NCBI GenBank assembly: GCA_016213325.1
Contig: JACRAY010000005.1
Coordinates: forward strand, 360,385 to 424,384
Direction of reading: 5' to 3'
Length of the DNA: 64,000 nucleotides
DNA from: Burkholderiales bacterium
GTDB taxonomy: Bacteria > Pseudomonadota > Gammaproteobacteria > Burkholderiales > Burkholderiaceae_C
The position numbers and the translations under genes were made by a program. Each line of letters opens with the position of its first letter. Within the stretch, counting starts at the first letter, position 1. Under the pieces are notes generated by a model. It did not search any database. It was not told the DNA's origin and worked only from the letters and a program-made list of their open reading frames with translations. Shown here piece by piece: positions 1 through 9,528 of the stretch.

Positions 1-2
1 GC

Positions 3-635
3 TACCGCATGGTGCTGATCATGCCGGAGGACCTGTCGATCGAGCGGGCGCAGACGATGAAGGCTTTCGGCGCCGAGCTGGTGCTCACGCCCAAGAGCGG
101 CGGCATGGAATACGCGCGCGACCTCGCCGAGAACATGCAGAAGGAAGGCAAGGGCCGCGTGCTGGACCAGTTCGCCAATGCGGACAACCCGCGCATCCAC
201 TACGAGACCACCGGCCCCGAACTGTGGGAGCAGACCCACGGCCGCATCACGCACTTCGTGAGCGCCATGGGAACCACCGGCACCATCACCGGCGTGTCGA
301 AGTTCCTGAAGGAAAAGAACCCCGCCATCCGCATCATCGGCGCGCAGCCCGCCGAGGGCTCGCGCATCCCCGGCATCCGCAAGTGGCCGCAGGAGTACCT
401 GCCGCGCATCTACGAGCCGCATCGCGTGGACGAACTGGTGTCCGTGAGCCAGGAAGACGCCGAGGAGATGGCGCGCCGCCTGGCCCGCGAGGAGGGCATC
501 TTCGCCGGCATCTCGTCGGCCGGCGCCTGCTGGGTGGCCCAGCAGGTGGCGCTGCAGGTGGAGAAGGCGACCATCGTGTTCGTGGTGTGCGACCGCGGCG
601 ACCGTTACCTGTCCACCGGCGTGTTCCCCGCATGA
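3..635 (+). CDS. cysM: Cysteine synthase B, 3' part (gene runs in from the left)
   Basis: This is the C-terminal two thirds of a PLP-dependent cysteine synthase, which replaces the acetyl group of O-acetylserine with sulfide or thiosulfate to make cysteine or S-sulfocysteine. The reading frame is open to the window edge, so the start and the PLP lysine lie outside. The glycine/threonine phosphate-binding loop GTTGTITG and the stretch GISSAGACW near the C-terminus are typical of fold-type II O-acetylserine sulfhydrylases. The motif ARDLAENMQKEG and the short C-terminus fit CysM better than CysK. It ends 6 bp before a Nudix gene on the same strand. The CysM/CysK choice is by family memory only. 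Confidence 0.88.
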   Translation, partial: YRMVLIMPEDLSIERAQTMKAFGAELVLTPKSGGMEYARDLAENMQKEGKGRVLDQFANADNPRIHYETTGPELWEQTHGRITHFVSAMGTTGTITGVSKFLKEKNPAIRIIGAQPAEGSRIPGIRKWPQEYLPRIYEPHRVDELVSVSQEDAEEMARRLAREEGIFAGISSAGACWVAQQVALQVEKATIVFVVCDRGDRYLSTGVFPA

Positions 636-641
636 GGGCCT

Positions 642-1169
642 ATGGCCGACTACAGTTTCTGCCCGATGTGCGCCGCGCCACTGGCGTTGCTGGCGATGGA
701 GGAAGACGGCGGCAGCAAGCAGCGCCTGCGCTGCGCCGCCTGCGGCTTCACGCACTGGAACAACCCCACGCCGGTGCTGGCCGCCGTGATCCAGTACCAG
801 GACAAGGTCCTGCTGGCGCGCAATGCCGCGTGGACGAACAAGATGTACGCGCTGATCACCGGCTTCATGGAAGCCGGCGAGACGCCCGAAGAGGGCATCC
901 GGCGCGAGATCAAGGAAGAGACCAACCTCGACACGTCCGGGCTCGACCTGATCGGCGTGTGGGACTTCCAGCGCATGAACCAGGTCATCATCGCCTACCA
1001 CGCGCTCGCGCACGGCGAAGTGAAGCTGTCGCCGGAACTGGTGGACTACCGCCTGTTCGCGTACGACCAGGTGCGCTGCTGGCCCGCGGGTACCGGGCAG
1101 GCACTGGCGAAGTGGCTGCGCAGCAAGGGCTACGAGCCGGAATTCATGGAACTGCCGCGGAGGGACTGA
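642..1169 (+). CDS. Nudix hydrolase with N-terminal zinc ribbon
   Basis: A 175-residue protein with an N-terminal zinc ribbon (CPMC near residue 7 and CAAC near residue 31) followed by a Nudix domain, the arrangement seen in NADH pyrophosphatase (NudC) relatives. It probably hydrolyses a nucleoside diphosphate derivative with Mg2+. The Nudix box starts at GFMEAGE and continues to REIKEETNL. The usual glycine in the EExGU part is asparagine, a conservative oddity seen in some subfamilies. Its stop overlaps the start of the next gene (ATGA), so the two are probably translationally coupled. The substrate cannot be told from sequence. Confidence 0.85.
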   Translation: MADYSFCPMCAAPLALLAMEEDGGSKQRLRCAACGFTHWNNPTPVLAAVIQYQDKVLLARNAAWTNKMYALITGFMEAGETPEEGIRREIKEETNLDTSGLDLIGVWDFQRMNQVIIAYHALAHGEVKLSPELVDYRLFAYDQVRCWPAGTGQALAKWLRSKGYEPEFMELPRRD

Positions 1170-1390
1170 TGGACAAGGAAATCGACACGCGGGGCCTCAA
1201 CTGCCCGTTGCCCATCCTGAAGGCGAAGAAGGCGCTGGCCGACATGCAGAGCGGCCAGCTGCTGAAGGTGGTGTCCACCGACCCCGGGTCGGTGCGGGAC
1301 TTCCAGGCCTTTGCCCGCCAGACCGGCAACGAGCTGGTGGAGCAGCAGTCCGAAGGGCAGGACTTCGTGCACGTGCTGCGCCGGCGGTAG
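1169..1390 (+). CDS. TusA-like sulfur-carrier protein
   Basis: A 73-residue member of the TusA/SirA family. These small cytoplasmic proteins carry persulfide sulfur on a conserved cysteine, here Cys12 in the signature GLNCPLP, for thiouridine modification, molybdenum cofactor or sulfur oxidation pathways. The ATG overlaps the stop of the Nudix gene by one base. Location after cysM suggests a link to sulfur metabolism, but this is inference. Its TAG stop codon lies inside the left arm of the large palindrome that follows. It may not be the housekeeping tusA, so no symbol is given. Confidence 0.85.
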   Translation: MDKEIDTRGLNCPLPILKAKKALADMQSGQLLKVVSTDPGSVRDFQAFARQTGNELVEQQSEGQDFVHVLRRR

Positions 1391-1659
1391 GGCCTGTTAA
1401 CGCTATTTTCGACGATGCGCACGCGCCAAAAATCGCGCGAATCTAGGCGCGCGACGACGCCAAGGCTGGCCGCCTTGGCTAGGAGCGGAACAACGAGTCG
1501 CGCGATTTTGGGCTCGTGCCCGCGCGCGGGTTGCGGCCAAAAAGGCCATGCGCGTTGTTACGGGTCCTTGACGCAGGTGACTGCGCCTGCGGACCCGCGC
1601 CTAGCGCATGGCCTTTTTGGCGAGCAACGCATCGCCGAAAATAGCGTTAACAGGCCCTA
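1388..1659. repeat. 272-bp nested inverted repeat (palindromic element)
   Basis: The whole gap between the converging TusA-like gene and galU is one structured element. Outer arms 1388-1419 and 1628-1659 are complementary over 32 bases with one mismatch (core GCCTGTTAACGCTATTTTCG). Inside are two further hairpins. The first has arms 1426-1440 and 1498-1511, ending CCAAAAATCGCGCGA, with an inner stem 1459-1465/1473-1479. The second has 18-bp perfect arms at 1536-1553 and 1604-1621 (CCAAAAAGGCCATGCGC), with inner stems 1561-1567/1591-1597 and 1572-1577/1586-1591. It could act as a two-way terminator, and its size and layout suggest a MITE- or REP-like mobile repeat. No second copy was seen in the window. 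It encodes no convincing protein. Confidence 0.85.
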
Positions 1660-1660
1660 G

Positions 1661-2554
1661 TCAGAGCCGGCCCGCCAGCTCCTTCACGTACGTGTTGAAG
1701 CGGGGGCCGATCTCGGGGTGCTTCAGCGCGAACTCCACGGTCGCTTCGAGGAAGCCTTCCTTGCTGCCGCAGTCGTAGCGCTTGCCTTCGTACCGGAAGG
1801 CGTACACCCCCTCGGTGGCGATCAGCTTGGCGATGGCATCGGTGAGCTGGATCTCGCCGCCCGCGCCGCGCTCCTGCGAGCGGATCTGCTCGAACACGCC
1901 CGGCGTGAGGATGTAGCGGCCGGCAACCCCCATGCGCGAAGGCGCGGCCTCCGGCCGGGGCTTCTCCACCATCCTCTCGACCCTGATCATCCGGTCGCCC
2001 GCGGGCGAACCCGCCACGATGCCGTAGCGGCGCGTGTGCTCCAGCGGCACCTCCTGCACGGCCAGCACCGATGCCTGGACCGACTCGTAGGCCTCGGCCA
2101 TCTGCGCCAGCACGCCCGGCCCGTTGTCGGGGCCGCACATCAGGTCATCGGCCAGCAGCACGGCAAAAGGCTCGTTGCCCACCAGCGGCGCGGCGCACAG
2201 CACGGCATGGCCCAGGCCCAGCGAGCGGGGCTGGCGCACGTAAGTGCAATCCATGTCGGAAGGCTGCAGCGACCGCACCAGGTCCAGCAATTCGCGCTTG
2301 CCGGAAGCCTCGAGCTCGCTTTCGAGTTCGTAGGCGGTGTCGAAGTGGTCCTCGATGGCGCGCTTGTTGCGCCCGGTCACGAAGATCATGTGCCGCACGC
2401 CTGCCGCATAGGCTTCTTCCACCGCGTACTGGATCAGCGGCTTGTCGACAATGGGCAGCATCTCCTTGGGCTGCGCCTTGGTGGCCGGGAGGAAGCGCGT
2501 ACCCAGGCCTGCAACAGGAAAGACCGCTTTGTGAATTTTTGTGACTTTTTTCAT
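1661..2554 (-). CDS. galU: UTP-glucose-1-phosphate uridylyltransferase
   Basis: A 297-residue GalU, which makes UDP-glucose from UTP and glucose-1-phosphate for surface polysaccharide and lipopolysaccharide synthesis. The nucleotidyltransferase signature [11 protein letters not shown] is near residue 15 and is followed by [11 protein letters not shown]. The start chosen is the ATG at 2554 (MKKVTKIHK), preceded by AAGAAGAG. A longer in-frame reading exists to 2602 but adds 16 residues unlike the family. Length matches the usual ~300 residues. The stop abuts the large palindrome, and the gene diverges from the dehydrogenase-like gene with a 47-bp gap. Confidence 0.93.
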   Translation of the reverse strand: MKKVTKIHKAVFPVAGLGTRFLPATKAQPKEMLPIVDKPLIQYAVEEAYAAGVRHMIFVTGRNKRAIEDHFDTAYELESELEASGKRELLDLVRSLQPSDMDCTYVRQPRSLGLGHAVLCAAPLVGNEPFAVLLADDLMCGPDNGPGVLAQMAEAYESVQASVLAVQEVPLEHTRRYGIVAGSPAGDRMIRVERMVEKPRPEAAPSRMGVAGRYILTPGVFEQIRSQERGAGGEIQLTDAIAKLIATEGVYAFRYEGKRYDCGSKEGFLEATVEFALKHPEIGPRFNTYVKELAGRL

Positions 2555-2601
2555 CGACTCTTCTTGGGAATGTGAATTAAAGTCCGCCAACTTTTCAGGC
2601 A

Positions 2602-3603
2602 TTGCAAAGCAGGGTGGACATCTTACTTCTCGAAAGGCTGGTACCGGAGGCCGAGGCGTGGCTCGAAGCGCGCCATGCGGTCGAGGTGCGCCCGGAGCTC
2701 GCGGCCGATGCCGCCGGGCTGCGCACAGCCATGCAAGGTGCCCAGGCCATCGTGCTGCCGCGCAAGGTGGTGGTCACCCGCGAGTTCCTCGAGGCCGCGC
2801 CCCAGCTGAAGGCGGTGGCGCGCATGCACGTGGGCACCGACAACACCGACCTCGAAGCCTGCCGCGACCGCAAGGTGCGGGTGATCCAGGCCACCACGGC
2901 CAACGTGCGCTCCAACGCCGAGTACCTGCTGGCCGCGCTGCTGCAGTTGTTTCGCCGCGGCATCGCAGACCCGGTGGCGGGCGAACGCCATGCCGAAGTG
3001 CGTCTGGGCCGCGAGCTGAACGGCAGCGTCATCGGCATCCTGGGCCTGCAGCCCACCGCCCACACGCTGGCCGTGATGCTGCATTCACTGGGCGCCAAGC
3101 TGATCGGCTACGACCCGGCCGTGCACCACACGGCGCCGCTGTGGGAACGCCTGCACATCCAGCCCGTGAGCCTGCCCGAGCTGGTGGCGCAGTCCGATGC
3201 GGTGTCGGTGCAGATGATGTACGCCTCGCGCTACCAGGGCTTCCTCAACGACAAGGTGCTGGCGTACTGCAAGCCGGGCCAGGTCTGGGCGGGCATCAGC
3301 CGGTCGCTGGTGTTCGACAGCGATGCGCTGGCCCGCGCGCTGGCCGACGGCCGCATCGAGGCGGCAATGCTCGATGGCGCCGAAGCCGGCTTCGCGTCGA
3401 AAGGCACGCCCCTGCACGACGCCAACAACCTGTTCCTCACGCCGCGGCTGGGCTCGCACACGCGCGAGTCGCGCCTGCGCGCGAGCTGGTACGTGGCACA
3501 CCGCCTCCACGAGTCGCTGTCGGCGCCCAAGGCGAGCGTGTTCGACACGCTGCCCAGCGCGCCGATGGGGCTGGACGACGGCAGCCTGCCGCTACACGCC
3601 TAG
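2602..3603 (+). CDS. D-2-hydroxyacid dehydrogenase-like protein, degenerate cofactor site
   Basis: A 333-residue protein with the two-domain layout of D-isomer-specific 2-hydroxyacid dehydrogenases (SerA/PdxB type). The Rossmann turn normally reads GLGRIG, but residues 148-153 read GLQPTA, so two of the three glycines are gone. The catalytic arginine (Arg234) and glutamate (about Glu261) can be aligned. The usual TPH histidine is replaced by arginine (PRLG, residue 282), with a histidine four residues on. The start is TTG at 2602, and GTG at 2614 is an alternative. The last 12 bp overlap the end of valS on the other strand. It may be a divergent enzyme or one that no longer uses NAD. Confidence 0.8.
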   Translation: MQSRVDILLLERLVPEAEAWLEARHAVEVRPELAADAAGLRTAMQGAQAIVLPRKVVVTREFLEAAPQLKAVARMHVGTDNTDLEACRDRKVRVIQATTANVRSNAEYLLAALLQLFRRGIADPVAGERHAEVRLGRELNGSVIGILGLQPTAHTLAVMLHSLGAKLIGYDPAVHHTAPLWERLHIQPVSLPELVAQSDAVSVQMMYASRYQGFLNDKVLAYCKPGQVWAGISRSLVFDSDALARALADGRIEAAMLDGAEAGFASKGTPLHDANNLFLTPRLGSHTRESRLRASWYVAHRLHESLSAPKASVFDTLPSAPMGLDDGSLPLHA

Positions 3604-6420
3604 TCGCGCCAGCTGCGACTTCACCTTTTCCAGCGTCGCCGTGAAGTCGGCGATGCGCTTGCGTTCCTGCTCGATCACGGCGGGCGGCGCCTTGGCGACG
3701 AACGCCTCGTTGGCCAGCTTGCCGGTGGCCTTGGCCAGCTCGCCTGCCAGGCGCGTGGCTTCCTTAGCCAGGCGCGCCTTCTCGGCGGCCACGTCGATTT
3801 CCATGTAGAGGCACAGGCGCGCATCGCCCGCCACGGCCACGGGGGCCGCCTTGGCCGCGGCAGACCAGGAGGCCTCGTCGTCGAACACGCGTACTTCGGA
3901 CAGGCGCGCCAGCGCCTGCAGCACCGGCGCGGCGTCGCGCATGAAGGCCTGGTCGCCCAGCACGAAAGCCGGCAGCCGGGTGCCCGGCGACACGTTCATC
4001 TCGCCGCGCAGGTTGCGGCAGGTGTCGACCACGGTCTTCAGGTGCGCCATCCACGCCTCGGCCGCTTCGTCGATGTTGGCCGGGTTGGAGGCGGGGTAGG
4101 GCGCGATGGCTACCGAGTTACCGGTCTTGCCCGCCACCGGCGCGACCTTCTGCCACAGCTCCTCGGTGATGAACGGGATGACGGGGTGGGCGAGCCGCAG
4201 CACCGCTTCGAGCACGCGGATCAGCGTGCGGCGCGTGCCGCGCTGCTGCGCCTCGTCACCCGCCTGCACCTGCACCTTGGCGATCTCGAGGTACCAGTCG
4301 CAGTACTCGTCCCACACGAACTGGTAGATCGCGTTCGCCACGTTGTCGAGGCGGTATTCGTCGAAGCCCTTGGCGACTTCGGCTTCCACGCGCTGCAGCA
4401 ACGAGACGATCCAGCGGTCGGCGGCCGTCCGGGTGGCCGGGGCCGTCTCCGACAGGTCGAAGCCCTCGGTGTTCATCAGCACGAAGCGCGTGGCGTTCCA
4501 GAGCTTGTTGCAGAAGTTGCGGTAGCCCTCGCAGCGCTTGGTGTCGAAGTTGATGTTGCGCCCCAGCGTGGCGTAGCTCGCCATGGTGAAGCGCAGCGCG
4601 TCGGCGCCGTAGGCCGGCATACCTTCGGGGAATTCCTTCTCGGTGTTCTTGCGGATCACCGGGGCGGTCTCGGGCCGGCGCAGCCCGGTGGTGCGCTTGT
4701 CCAGCAGCGTGGCCAGGTCGATGCCGTCGATCAGGTCCACCGGGTCGAGCACGTTGCCTTCGGACTTGCTCATCTTCTTGCCGTGCGAGTCGCGCACCAG
4801 CCCGTGGATGTACACGTGCCGGAACGGCACCTGCCCCGTGAAGTGGGTGGTCATCATGATCATGCGGGCCACCCAGAAGAAGATGATGTCGTAGCCGGTG
4901 ACCAGCACTGTCGACGGCAGGTACAGGTCCATGTCCTGCGTCTTCGCCGGCCAGCCCAGCGTGGAGAAGGGCACCAGCGCCGACGAGTACCAGGTGTCCA
5001 GCACGTCGGGGTCGCGCGTGAGCTGCCTGCCGGGGGCCTGCGCCTGTGCTTCCGCCTCGTCGCGCGCCACGTACACGTTGCCGGCCTCGTCGTACCACGC
5101 CGGGATCTGGTGGCCCCACCAGAGCTGGCGCGAGATGCACCAGTCCTGGATGTTGTCCATCCACTGGTTGTAGGTGTTGACCCAATTCTCCGGCACGAAG
5201 CGGACTTCGCCCGATGCGACCGCATCGATCGCCTTCTGCGCGATGGACTTGCCCGTGGGGTCCTGCTCGCTCACCTTCGTCGTGGCCACGAACCACTGGT
5301 CGGTGAGCATGGGCTCCACCACCTGGCCGGTGCGCGCGCAGCGCGGCACCACCAGCTTGTGCTTCTTGGTGTCTTCCAGCAGGCCCTGTGCCTGAAGGTC
5401 CGCCACCACCGCCTTGCGCGCGACGAAGCGGTCCATGCCGCGGTACTTCGCCGGCGCGTTCTCGTTGATCGACGCGTCGAGGTTCAGCACACCGATGATG
5501 GGCAAGCTGTGGCGCTGCCCTACCGCGTAGTCGTTGGCGTCGTGCGCCGGCGTGACCTTCACCACACCGGTGCCGAACTCGCGGTCGACGTAGTCGTCGG
5601 CGATCACCGGGATTTCGCGGTCGCAAAGCGGCAGCACCACCTTCTGGCCGATGAGGTGGCGGTAGCGCTCGTCTTCCGGGTGCACCATCACGGCTACGTC
5701 GCCCAGCATCGTTTCGGGCCGCGTGGTCGCCACCGTCAGGTGGCCCGCACCGCCGGCCAGCGGGTAGCGGATGTGCCAGAGGAAGCCGTCTTCCTCTTCG
5801 CTTTCCACTTCCAGGTCGCTCACCGCGGTCTTCAGCTCGGGGTCCCAGTTGACCAGCCGCTTGCCGCGGTAGACCAGGCCCTGCTGGTACAGCTGCACGA
5901 ATGTCTCGGTGACGATCTTCGACAGCTTCTCGTCCATCGTGAAGTACTCGCGCGACCAGTCCACGGTGTCGCCCATGCGGCGCATCTGCGTGGTGATGGT
6001 GTTGCCGGACTGCACCTTCCATTCCCAGACCTTCTTCACGAAGGCCGGGCGGCCCAGGTCGTGGCGGCTCGTGCCCTGTTCCTGCAACTGGCGTTCCACG
6101 ACGATCTGCGTCGCGATGCCCGCGTGGTCGGTGCCGGGCACCCAGGCCGTGTTGAAGCCGCGCATGCGGTGGTACCGCGTGAGGGCGTCCATGACGGTCT
6201 GGTTGAACGCGTGCCCCATGTGCAGCGTGCCGGTGACGTTGGGCGGCGGCAGCTGGATGGCGAACGGGGGCTCGCCCGCTTTCGGCTCGCCGGTGCCGCG
6301 CCAGCCGGCGCGGCCGTGGCCCTGCTGTTCCCACCACGGGCCCCAGCGGGCCTCGAGGGCGGCGGGTTCGAAGGATTTGGACAGGCTGTCCAGCCCAGGT
6401 TGTTGGCGGTCGTTACTCAC
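3592..6420 (-). CDS. valS: Valyl-tRNA synthetase
   Basis: A 942-residue class I aminoacyl-tRNA synthetase that charges tRNA-Val and edits mis-activated threonine. The HIGH signature appears as HMGH in the N-terminal catalytic domain and KMSKS as KKMSKSEGN near residue 555. The C-terminal 60 residues are an Ala/Lys/Glu-rich coiled coil, as in other ValRS tRNA-binding arms. Translation starts with GTG at 6420, overlapping the stop of the upstream DUF2783 gene by 8 bp. Length is close to the ~950 residues of the E. coli enzyme. The 3' end overlaps the converging dehydrogenase-like gene. Confidence 0.96.
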   Translation of the reverse strand: MSNDRQQPGLDSLSKSFEPAALEARWGPWWEQQGHGRAGWRGTGEPKAGEPPFAIQLPPPNVTGTLHMGHAFNQTVMDALTRYHRMRGFNTAWVPGTDHAGIATQIVVERQLQEQGTSRHDLGRPAFVKKVWEWKVQSGNTITTQMRRMGDTVDWSREYFTMDEKLSKIVTETFVQLYQQGLVYRGKRLVNWDPELKTAVSDLEVESEEEDGFLWHIRYPLAGGAGHLTVATTRPETMLGDVAVMVHPEDERYRHLIGQKVVLPLCDREIPVIADDYVDREFGTGVVKVTPAHDANDYAVGQRHSLPIIGVLNLDASINENAPAKYRGMDRFVARKAVVADLQAQGLLEDTKKHKLVVPRCARTGQVVEPMLTDQWFVATTKVSEQDPTGKSIAQKAIDAVASGEVRFVPENWVNTYNQWMDNIQDWCISRQLWWGHQIPAWYDEAGNVYVARDEAEAQAQAPGRQLTRDPDVLDTWYSSALVPFSTLGWPAKTQDMDLYLPSTVLVTGYDIIFFWVARMIMMTTHFTGQVPFRHVYIHGLVRDSHGKKMSKSEGNVLDPVDLIDGIDLATLLDKRTTGLRRPETAPVIRKNTEKEFPEGMPAYGADALRFTMASYATLGRNINFDTKRCEGYRNFCNKLWNATRFVLMNTEGFDLSETAPATRTAADRWIVSLLQRVEAEVAKGFDEYRLDNVANAIYQFVWDEYCDWYLEIAKVQVQAGDEAQQRGTRRTLIRVLEAVLRLAHPVIPFITEELWQKVAPVAGKTGNSVAIAPYPASNPANIDEAAEAWMAHLKTVVDTCRNLRGEMNVSPGTRLPAFVLGDQAFMRDAAPVLQALARLSEVRVFDDEASWSAAAKAAPVAVAGDARLCLYMEIDVAAEKARLAKEATRLAGELAKATGKLANEAFVAKAPPAVIEQERKRIADFTATLEKVKSQLARLGV

Positions 6421-6601
6421 CGGCCGATTTTACCGACGCGGCCTCCACGCACGCCTTGAGCGCCGCAATGTCCCCCACGCGATCGGCCAGCAGCAGGACC
6501 AGCCGTGCGTTGAACAGCTCCGACTCCTCGCGCGTGAGGCCCTGGTGGGCGTCCAGCAGCAGTTCGTAGAAGGTATCGGCATCGGGTTGCGAAAGGCTCA
6601 T
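6413..6601 (-). CDS. DUF2783 small protein
   Basis: A 62-residue acidic protein beginning [16 protein letters not shown]. It matches my recollection of the DUF2783 family, whose members sit beside aromatic-ring flavin monooxygenases in Comamonadaceae. It has no signal peptide, membrane segment or cysteine motif. It overlaps the monooxygenase upstream (ATGA) and valS downstream (8 bp), so the three genes may be cotranscribed. Function is unknown. The tight pairing suggests an accessory role for the monooxygenase, which is inference. Confidence 0.75.
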   Translation of the reverse strand: MSLSQPDADTFYELLLDAHQGLTREESELFNARLVLLLADRVGDIAALKACVEAASVKSAGE

Positions 6602-8304
6602 GAAACCCCCAGTGCACGGCCCACGCAGGCTACCAGCGAAGCGTCGACCGCTTCGCCGGTGGCGGCCAGGTACGAATCGGGCCGTAACAGCGCCCAGCTG
6701 TGGCCGAACACGTGGCAGGCAGCCTTCAGGTGGCCCTGCGGGTCGCGCACGTGCTCGACCGCGCCCGGCGTGTCGAGCGGCCCGGCGACCTGCACCGCCA
6801 CCAGCGGTGCGGCCTGCGACAAGGTGCGCAACTGCTGCAGCGTGGCCCGCGGCGCGGCGCCGAAGAACAGCAGCAGCAGTCGGCCATCGGCCCAGCGCAG
6901 CAGGTTGTTGACCACGCCGGTGGAGCCGTCGGGCCATTGGAACGCCGCGTTCTGCACCGGCAGGCCCTGGCCGCCGGCGCACACGCTGGAGCGGCTGTAG
7001 GGGTTGGCCACGGCCATGCGCCCGGTGTTGATGAACTGCCGCGCGAAGGCCTGTTGCCGCGCAAGGCCGATGGCGGCCGTGCGGAAGAGCTTTTCGGCGG
7101 GGGTGGCCGGGCGCAGGAAGCGAGCCGTGCGATTGGTCACCAGCACGTTCTGTTCGGCCGCCTCGTGGCGCTCTTCGTCGTAGCTTTCCAGCAGGGCCGG
7201 CGCGGCGTGTCCCCGCAAGACGGCGGCGAGCTTCCAGGCCAGGTTGTCGGCGTCCGCGATGCCCGTGTTGCCGCCGCGTGCGCCGAAGGGGCTGACCACC
7301 TTGGCCGCATCGCCCATGAAGTACACGTGGCCGTGCCGCAGGCAGTCGACGCATTCGCTCTTGTAGGCATAGGGGCCCACCCACACCAGTTCGAGCCCGG
7401 CATCGTCGCCGAAGTGCCGCGCGAGGCGCTCGCGCACCACGTCGTCGCGGCTCACCTCGGCAGGGTCGCTGTCGGGCGCCATCTGGTAGTCCACGCGCCA
7501 TACGTCGTCGGCCATCGGGTGCTGCCAGACCGCGCGGTTTTCGTTGAACGGCGCCTCGATCCAGGTGTGCCGCTCGGTCGCATGCGGCGCATGCGCGGCG
7601 AAGCGCACGTCGGCGATGCACCAGCGGTCGTCGCCCTTCTTCGCCGTGACCGAGGCGCCCACCCACTGGCGAAACGGCGTGTGCGAGCCGCTCGCGTCGA
7701 CCACATGGGCCGCGCGGATGCGGTACGGCCCTCCGGGCGTCTCGATCGTGAGCGTGGCCGCTTCGCCGTCCTGCTCGCAGGCCACCACGCGGTTCTTCCA
7801 GCGCAGCTGCACGTGGCCCAGTTCGTGGATGCGCTCGACCAGGTAGCCCTCGATATAGAACTGCTGGATGTTGATGAAGGGCGGCTGCATCGACAGGCTG
7901 TAGCTGCCCTCGCGCCGCAGGTCGAAGGAATAGACCTCGTCGTCGCCGGCGAAGGTGCGCCCCACGCTCCACTGCATGCCCTTGGCCGCGATGCGGTCGT
8001 AGATGCCCAACCGGTGGAAGATCTCCAGCGACTTCTGCGTGTAGCAGATGCCGCGCGACGAAGCGCCCTTCACGCCGACGGTGTCGTCCTCGTCCAGCAC
8101 CACCGCCTGCACGCCATAGCTGGCGAGCGCGCAGGCGAGCGTGAGCCCGCTGATGCCGGCGCCCACGATCACGATCGCGTGCTCGCCAGTCTGGCCGGCA
8201 GCAAGTTCGGGCGGCGCCTCGAACGGGTACTGCGGCAGTGCATAGCCGCTGCCGCGCGTGAACTGGTAGCCGTTGGTGAATGCCGTGTCGCGGTAGGCCG
8301 CCAT
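6598..8304 (-). CDS. FAD-dependent aromatic monooxygenase (MhpA/PheA-like)
   Basis: A 568-residue group A flavoprotein monooxygenase. The dinucleotide-binding GAGISG lies at residues 48-53, and the second FAD motif (GDAAKVVSPFGARGGNTG) lies near residues 328-346, followed by ADNLAWKLA. This layout is that of 3-(3-hydroxyphenyl)propionate hydroxylase and phenol hydroxylases, which use NAD(P)H and O2 to hydroxylate aromatic rings. It is followed by DUF2783 (overlapping) and preceded 2 bp upstream by a VOC-fold protein that could be a ring-cleavage dioxygenase or related enzyme. The three may form an aromatic catabolic unit. The substrate is not known. Confidence 0.85.
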   Translation of the reverse strand: MAAYRDTAFTNGYQFTRGSGYALPQYPFEAPPELAAGQTGEHAIVIVGAGISGLTLACALASYGVQAVVLDEDDTVGVKGASSRGICYTQKSLEIFHRLGIYDRIAAKGMQWSVGRTFAGDDEVYSFDLRREGSYSLSMQPPFINIQQFYIEGYLVERIHELGHVQLRWKNRVVACEQDGEAATLTIETPGGPYRIRAAHVVDASGSHTPFRQWVGASVTAKKGDDRWCIADVRFAAHAPHATERHTWIEAPFNENRAVWQHPMADDVWRVDYQMAPDSDPAEVSRDDVVRERLARHFGDDAGLELVWVGPYAYKSECVDCLRHGHVYFMGDAAKVVSPFGARGGNTGIADADNLAWKLAAVLRGHAAPALLESYDEERHEAAEQNVLVTNRTARFLRPATPAEKLFRTAAIGLARQQAFARQFINTGRMAVANPYSRSSVCAGGQGLPVQNAAFQWPDGSTGVVNNLLRWADGRLLLLFFGAAPRATLQQLRTLSQAAPLVAVQVAGPLDTPGAVEHVRDPQGHLKAACHVFGHSWALLRPDSYLAATGEAVDASLVACVGRALGVS

Positions 8305-8306
8305 CG

Positions 8307-8936
8307 CTACTTTTTCATGTACTCGGGGCGGTCGTTGCGCTTAGGCTTCAGCGGCTGGCTGGCCGTGCCCGCGGCGCGGTCGCGGCGCCACTGCAGCTTG
8401 CGCGCGTTCCATTCCGCCAGGCGCTCGTGGGCCGTGGTGCTTTCCGCGTGCATCTGCTCTTCGGTGGCGCGCTGCGCGGTGAGTTCCAGCCGAACGCCAT
8501 TGGGGTCGAAGAAGTAGATGCTGTCGAAGATGTGGTGGTCGGTGATGCCGATCACCTCCACGCCGTGGGCCTCCAGCCGGGCCCTCATGTCCTGCAGCGC
8601 CTGCAGCGAATCCACACGGAACGAGATGTGGTTGACCCACTTCGGCGTGTTGGGCGACGGCTCGGCAGCTTCGTCGTCGCCCAGGTCGAAGAAGGCGATG
8701 AAGGAGCCGTCTTGCAGCCGGAAGAAGAAGTGCGTGTACGGGCAGTACTCGCCGGTGCTGGGCACATAGTCACTCTGGATGATGTGGTACAGCGGCAGGC
8801 CGAGGATATCCTCGTAGAAGTGGCGCGTTTCCTCGGCATCGCGCGCGCGGTAGGCGTAGTGGTGCAGCTGCCGGATGGCCGGGGCCGCCGGAAGTCGGTT
8901 AAGATTGTCAATCAACTGATCCATAGCGATAGTCAT
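8307..8936 (-). CDS. VOC (glyoxalase/dioxygenase) family protein
   Basis: About 209 residues with a vicinal-oxygen-chelate domain. His25/His26, an ITDHHIFDS stretch and the terminal FDPNGVRLEL are typical of the glyoxalase/extradiol dioxygenase fold, which binds a divalent metal through His/His/Glu. The C-terminal tail is basic. Two starts are possible, ATG at 8936 or ATG at 8924 (MDQLIDN), and neither has a clear Shine-Dalgarno sequence. It lies 2 bp upstream of the flavin monooxygenase in the same direction. A role in the same aromatic pathway is likely but not shown. Confidence 0.8.
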   Translation of the reverse strand: MTIAMDQLIDNLNRLPAAPAIRQLHHYAYRARDAEETRHFYEDILGLPLYHIIQSDYVPSTGEYCPYTHFFFRLQDGSFIAFFDLGDDEAAEPSPNTPKWVNHISFRVDSLQALQDMRARLEAHGVEVIGITDHHIFDSIYFFDPNGVRLELTAQRATEEQMHAESTTAHERLAEWNARKLQWRRDRAAGTASQPLKPKRNDRPEYMKK

Positions 8937-9035
8937 AAACAATTCATCTGATTGCCGCACCCTATTAGACGCCCCGTGCCGGGCGGAATACGCTAGGCGA
9001 CTGCATTGTTTCATCGACCCAACCAGGAGAGAACC

Positions 9036-9458
9036 ATGGCTACCCTGAAAGGCTCCAAGACGGAGGAAAACCTGAAGGCCGCGTTTGCCGGCGAATCGCA
9101 GGCCAACCGCCGCTACCTGTACTTCGCAAACAAGGCCGACGTGGAAGGCCAGAACGACGTGGCGGCGCTGTTCCGCTCCACCGCCGAAGGCGAGACCGGC
9201 CATGCGCACGGCCACCTGGAATGGCTGGAGCAGTGCGGCGACCCCGCCACCGGCCTGCCCATCGGCAGCACGCGCGACAACCTGAAGGCCGCGGTGGCCG
9301 GCGAGACGCACGAGTACACCGACATGTACCCGGGCATGGCCAAGACCGCGCGCGAAGAAGGCCACGACGAGATCGCCGACTGGTTCGAGACGCTGGCGAA
9401 GGCCGAGCGCTCGCATGCGAACCGCTATACCCGGGCGCTGAACGAACTGGCGGACTGA
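9036..9458 (+). CDS. Rubrerythrin
   Basis: A 140-residue ferritin-like diiron protein, a peroxidase that protects against H2O2. The Glu-rich helices FAGESQANRRYLYFANKAD and EGETGHAHGHLEW carry the iron ligands, and a second pair lies in the C-terminal half. It lacks the C-terminal rubredoxin domain of classical rubrerythrin, so electrons must come from a separate protein. The ATG at 9036 has a strong AGGAGA six bases upstream. It is followed by a 13-bp hairpin and then the Fe-S protein and DUF3501 genes. This trio recurs in betaproteobacteria by my recollection. Confidence 0.92.
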   Translation: MATLKGSKTEENLKAAFAGESQANRRYLYFANKADVEGQNDVAALFRSTAEGETGHAHGHLEWLEQCGDPATGLPIGSTRDNLKAAVAGETHEYTDMYPGMAKTAREEGHDEIADWFETLAKAERSHANRYTRALNELAD

Positions 9459-9469
9459 ACGGCCGAACA

Positions 9470-9505
9470 GCCGGACGCAAAGGGGGCGCGTCCTTTGCGT
9501 CCGGC
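9470..9505 (+). terminator. Strong hairpin between rubrerythrin and Fe-S genes
   Basis: Arms 9470-9482 and 9493-9505 are perfectly complementary over 13 bp (GCCGGACGCAAAG), with a 10-base loop. Only a weak run (AATTT) follows. It may act as a partial terminator or 3' mRNA stabiliser, letting the abundant rubrerythrin be made in excess over the downstream genes. Confidence 0.65.
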
Positions 9506-9528
9506 AATTTCCTAGCGAGCAGAACAAC

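Noticed and set aside
1388..1659. The cloverleaf-like folds in the large palindrome as a tRNA gene
   Set aside because: No T-loop GTTCRA, no CCA end and no anticodon arm of proper size; the arms are too long and the symmetry is that of inverted repeats.
4042..6459. An 805-residue plus-strand frame opposite valS
   Set aside because: No domain or motif is recognisable, and composition is that of an antisense shadow of valS.
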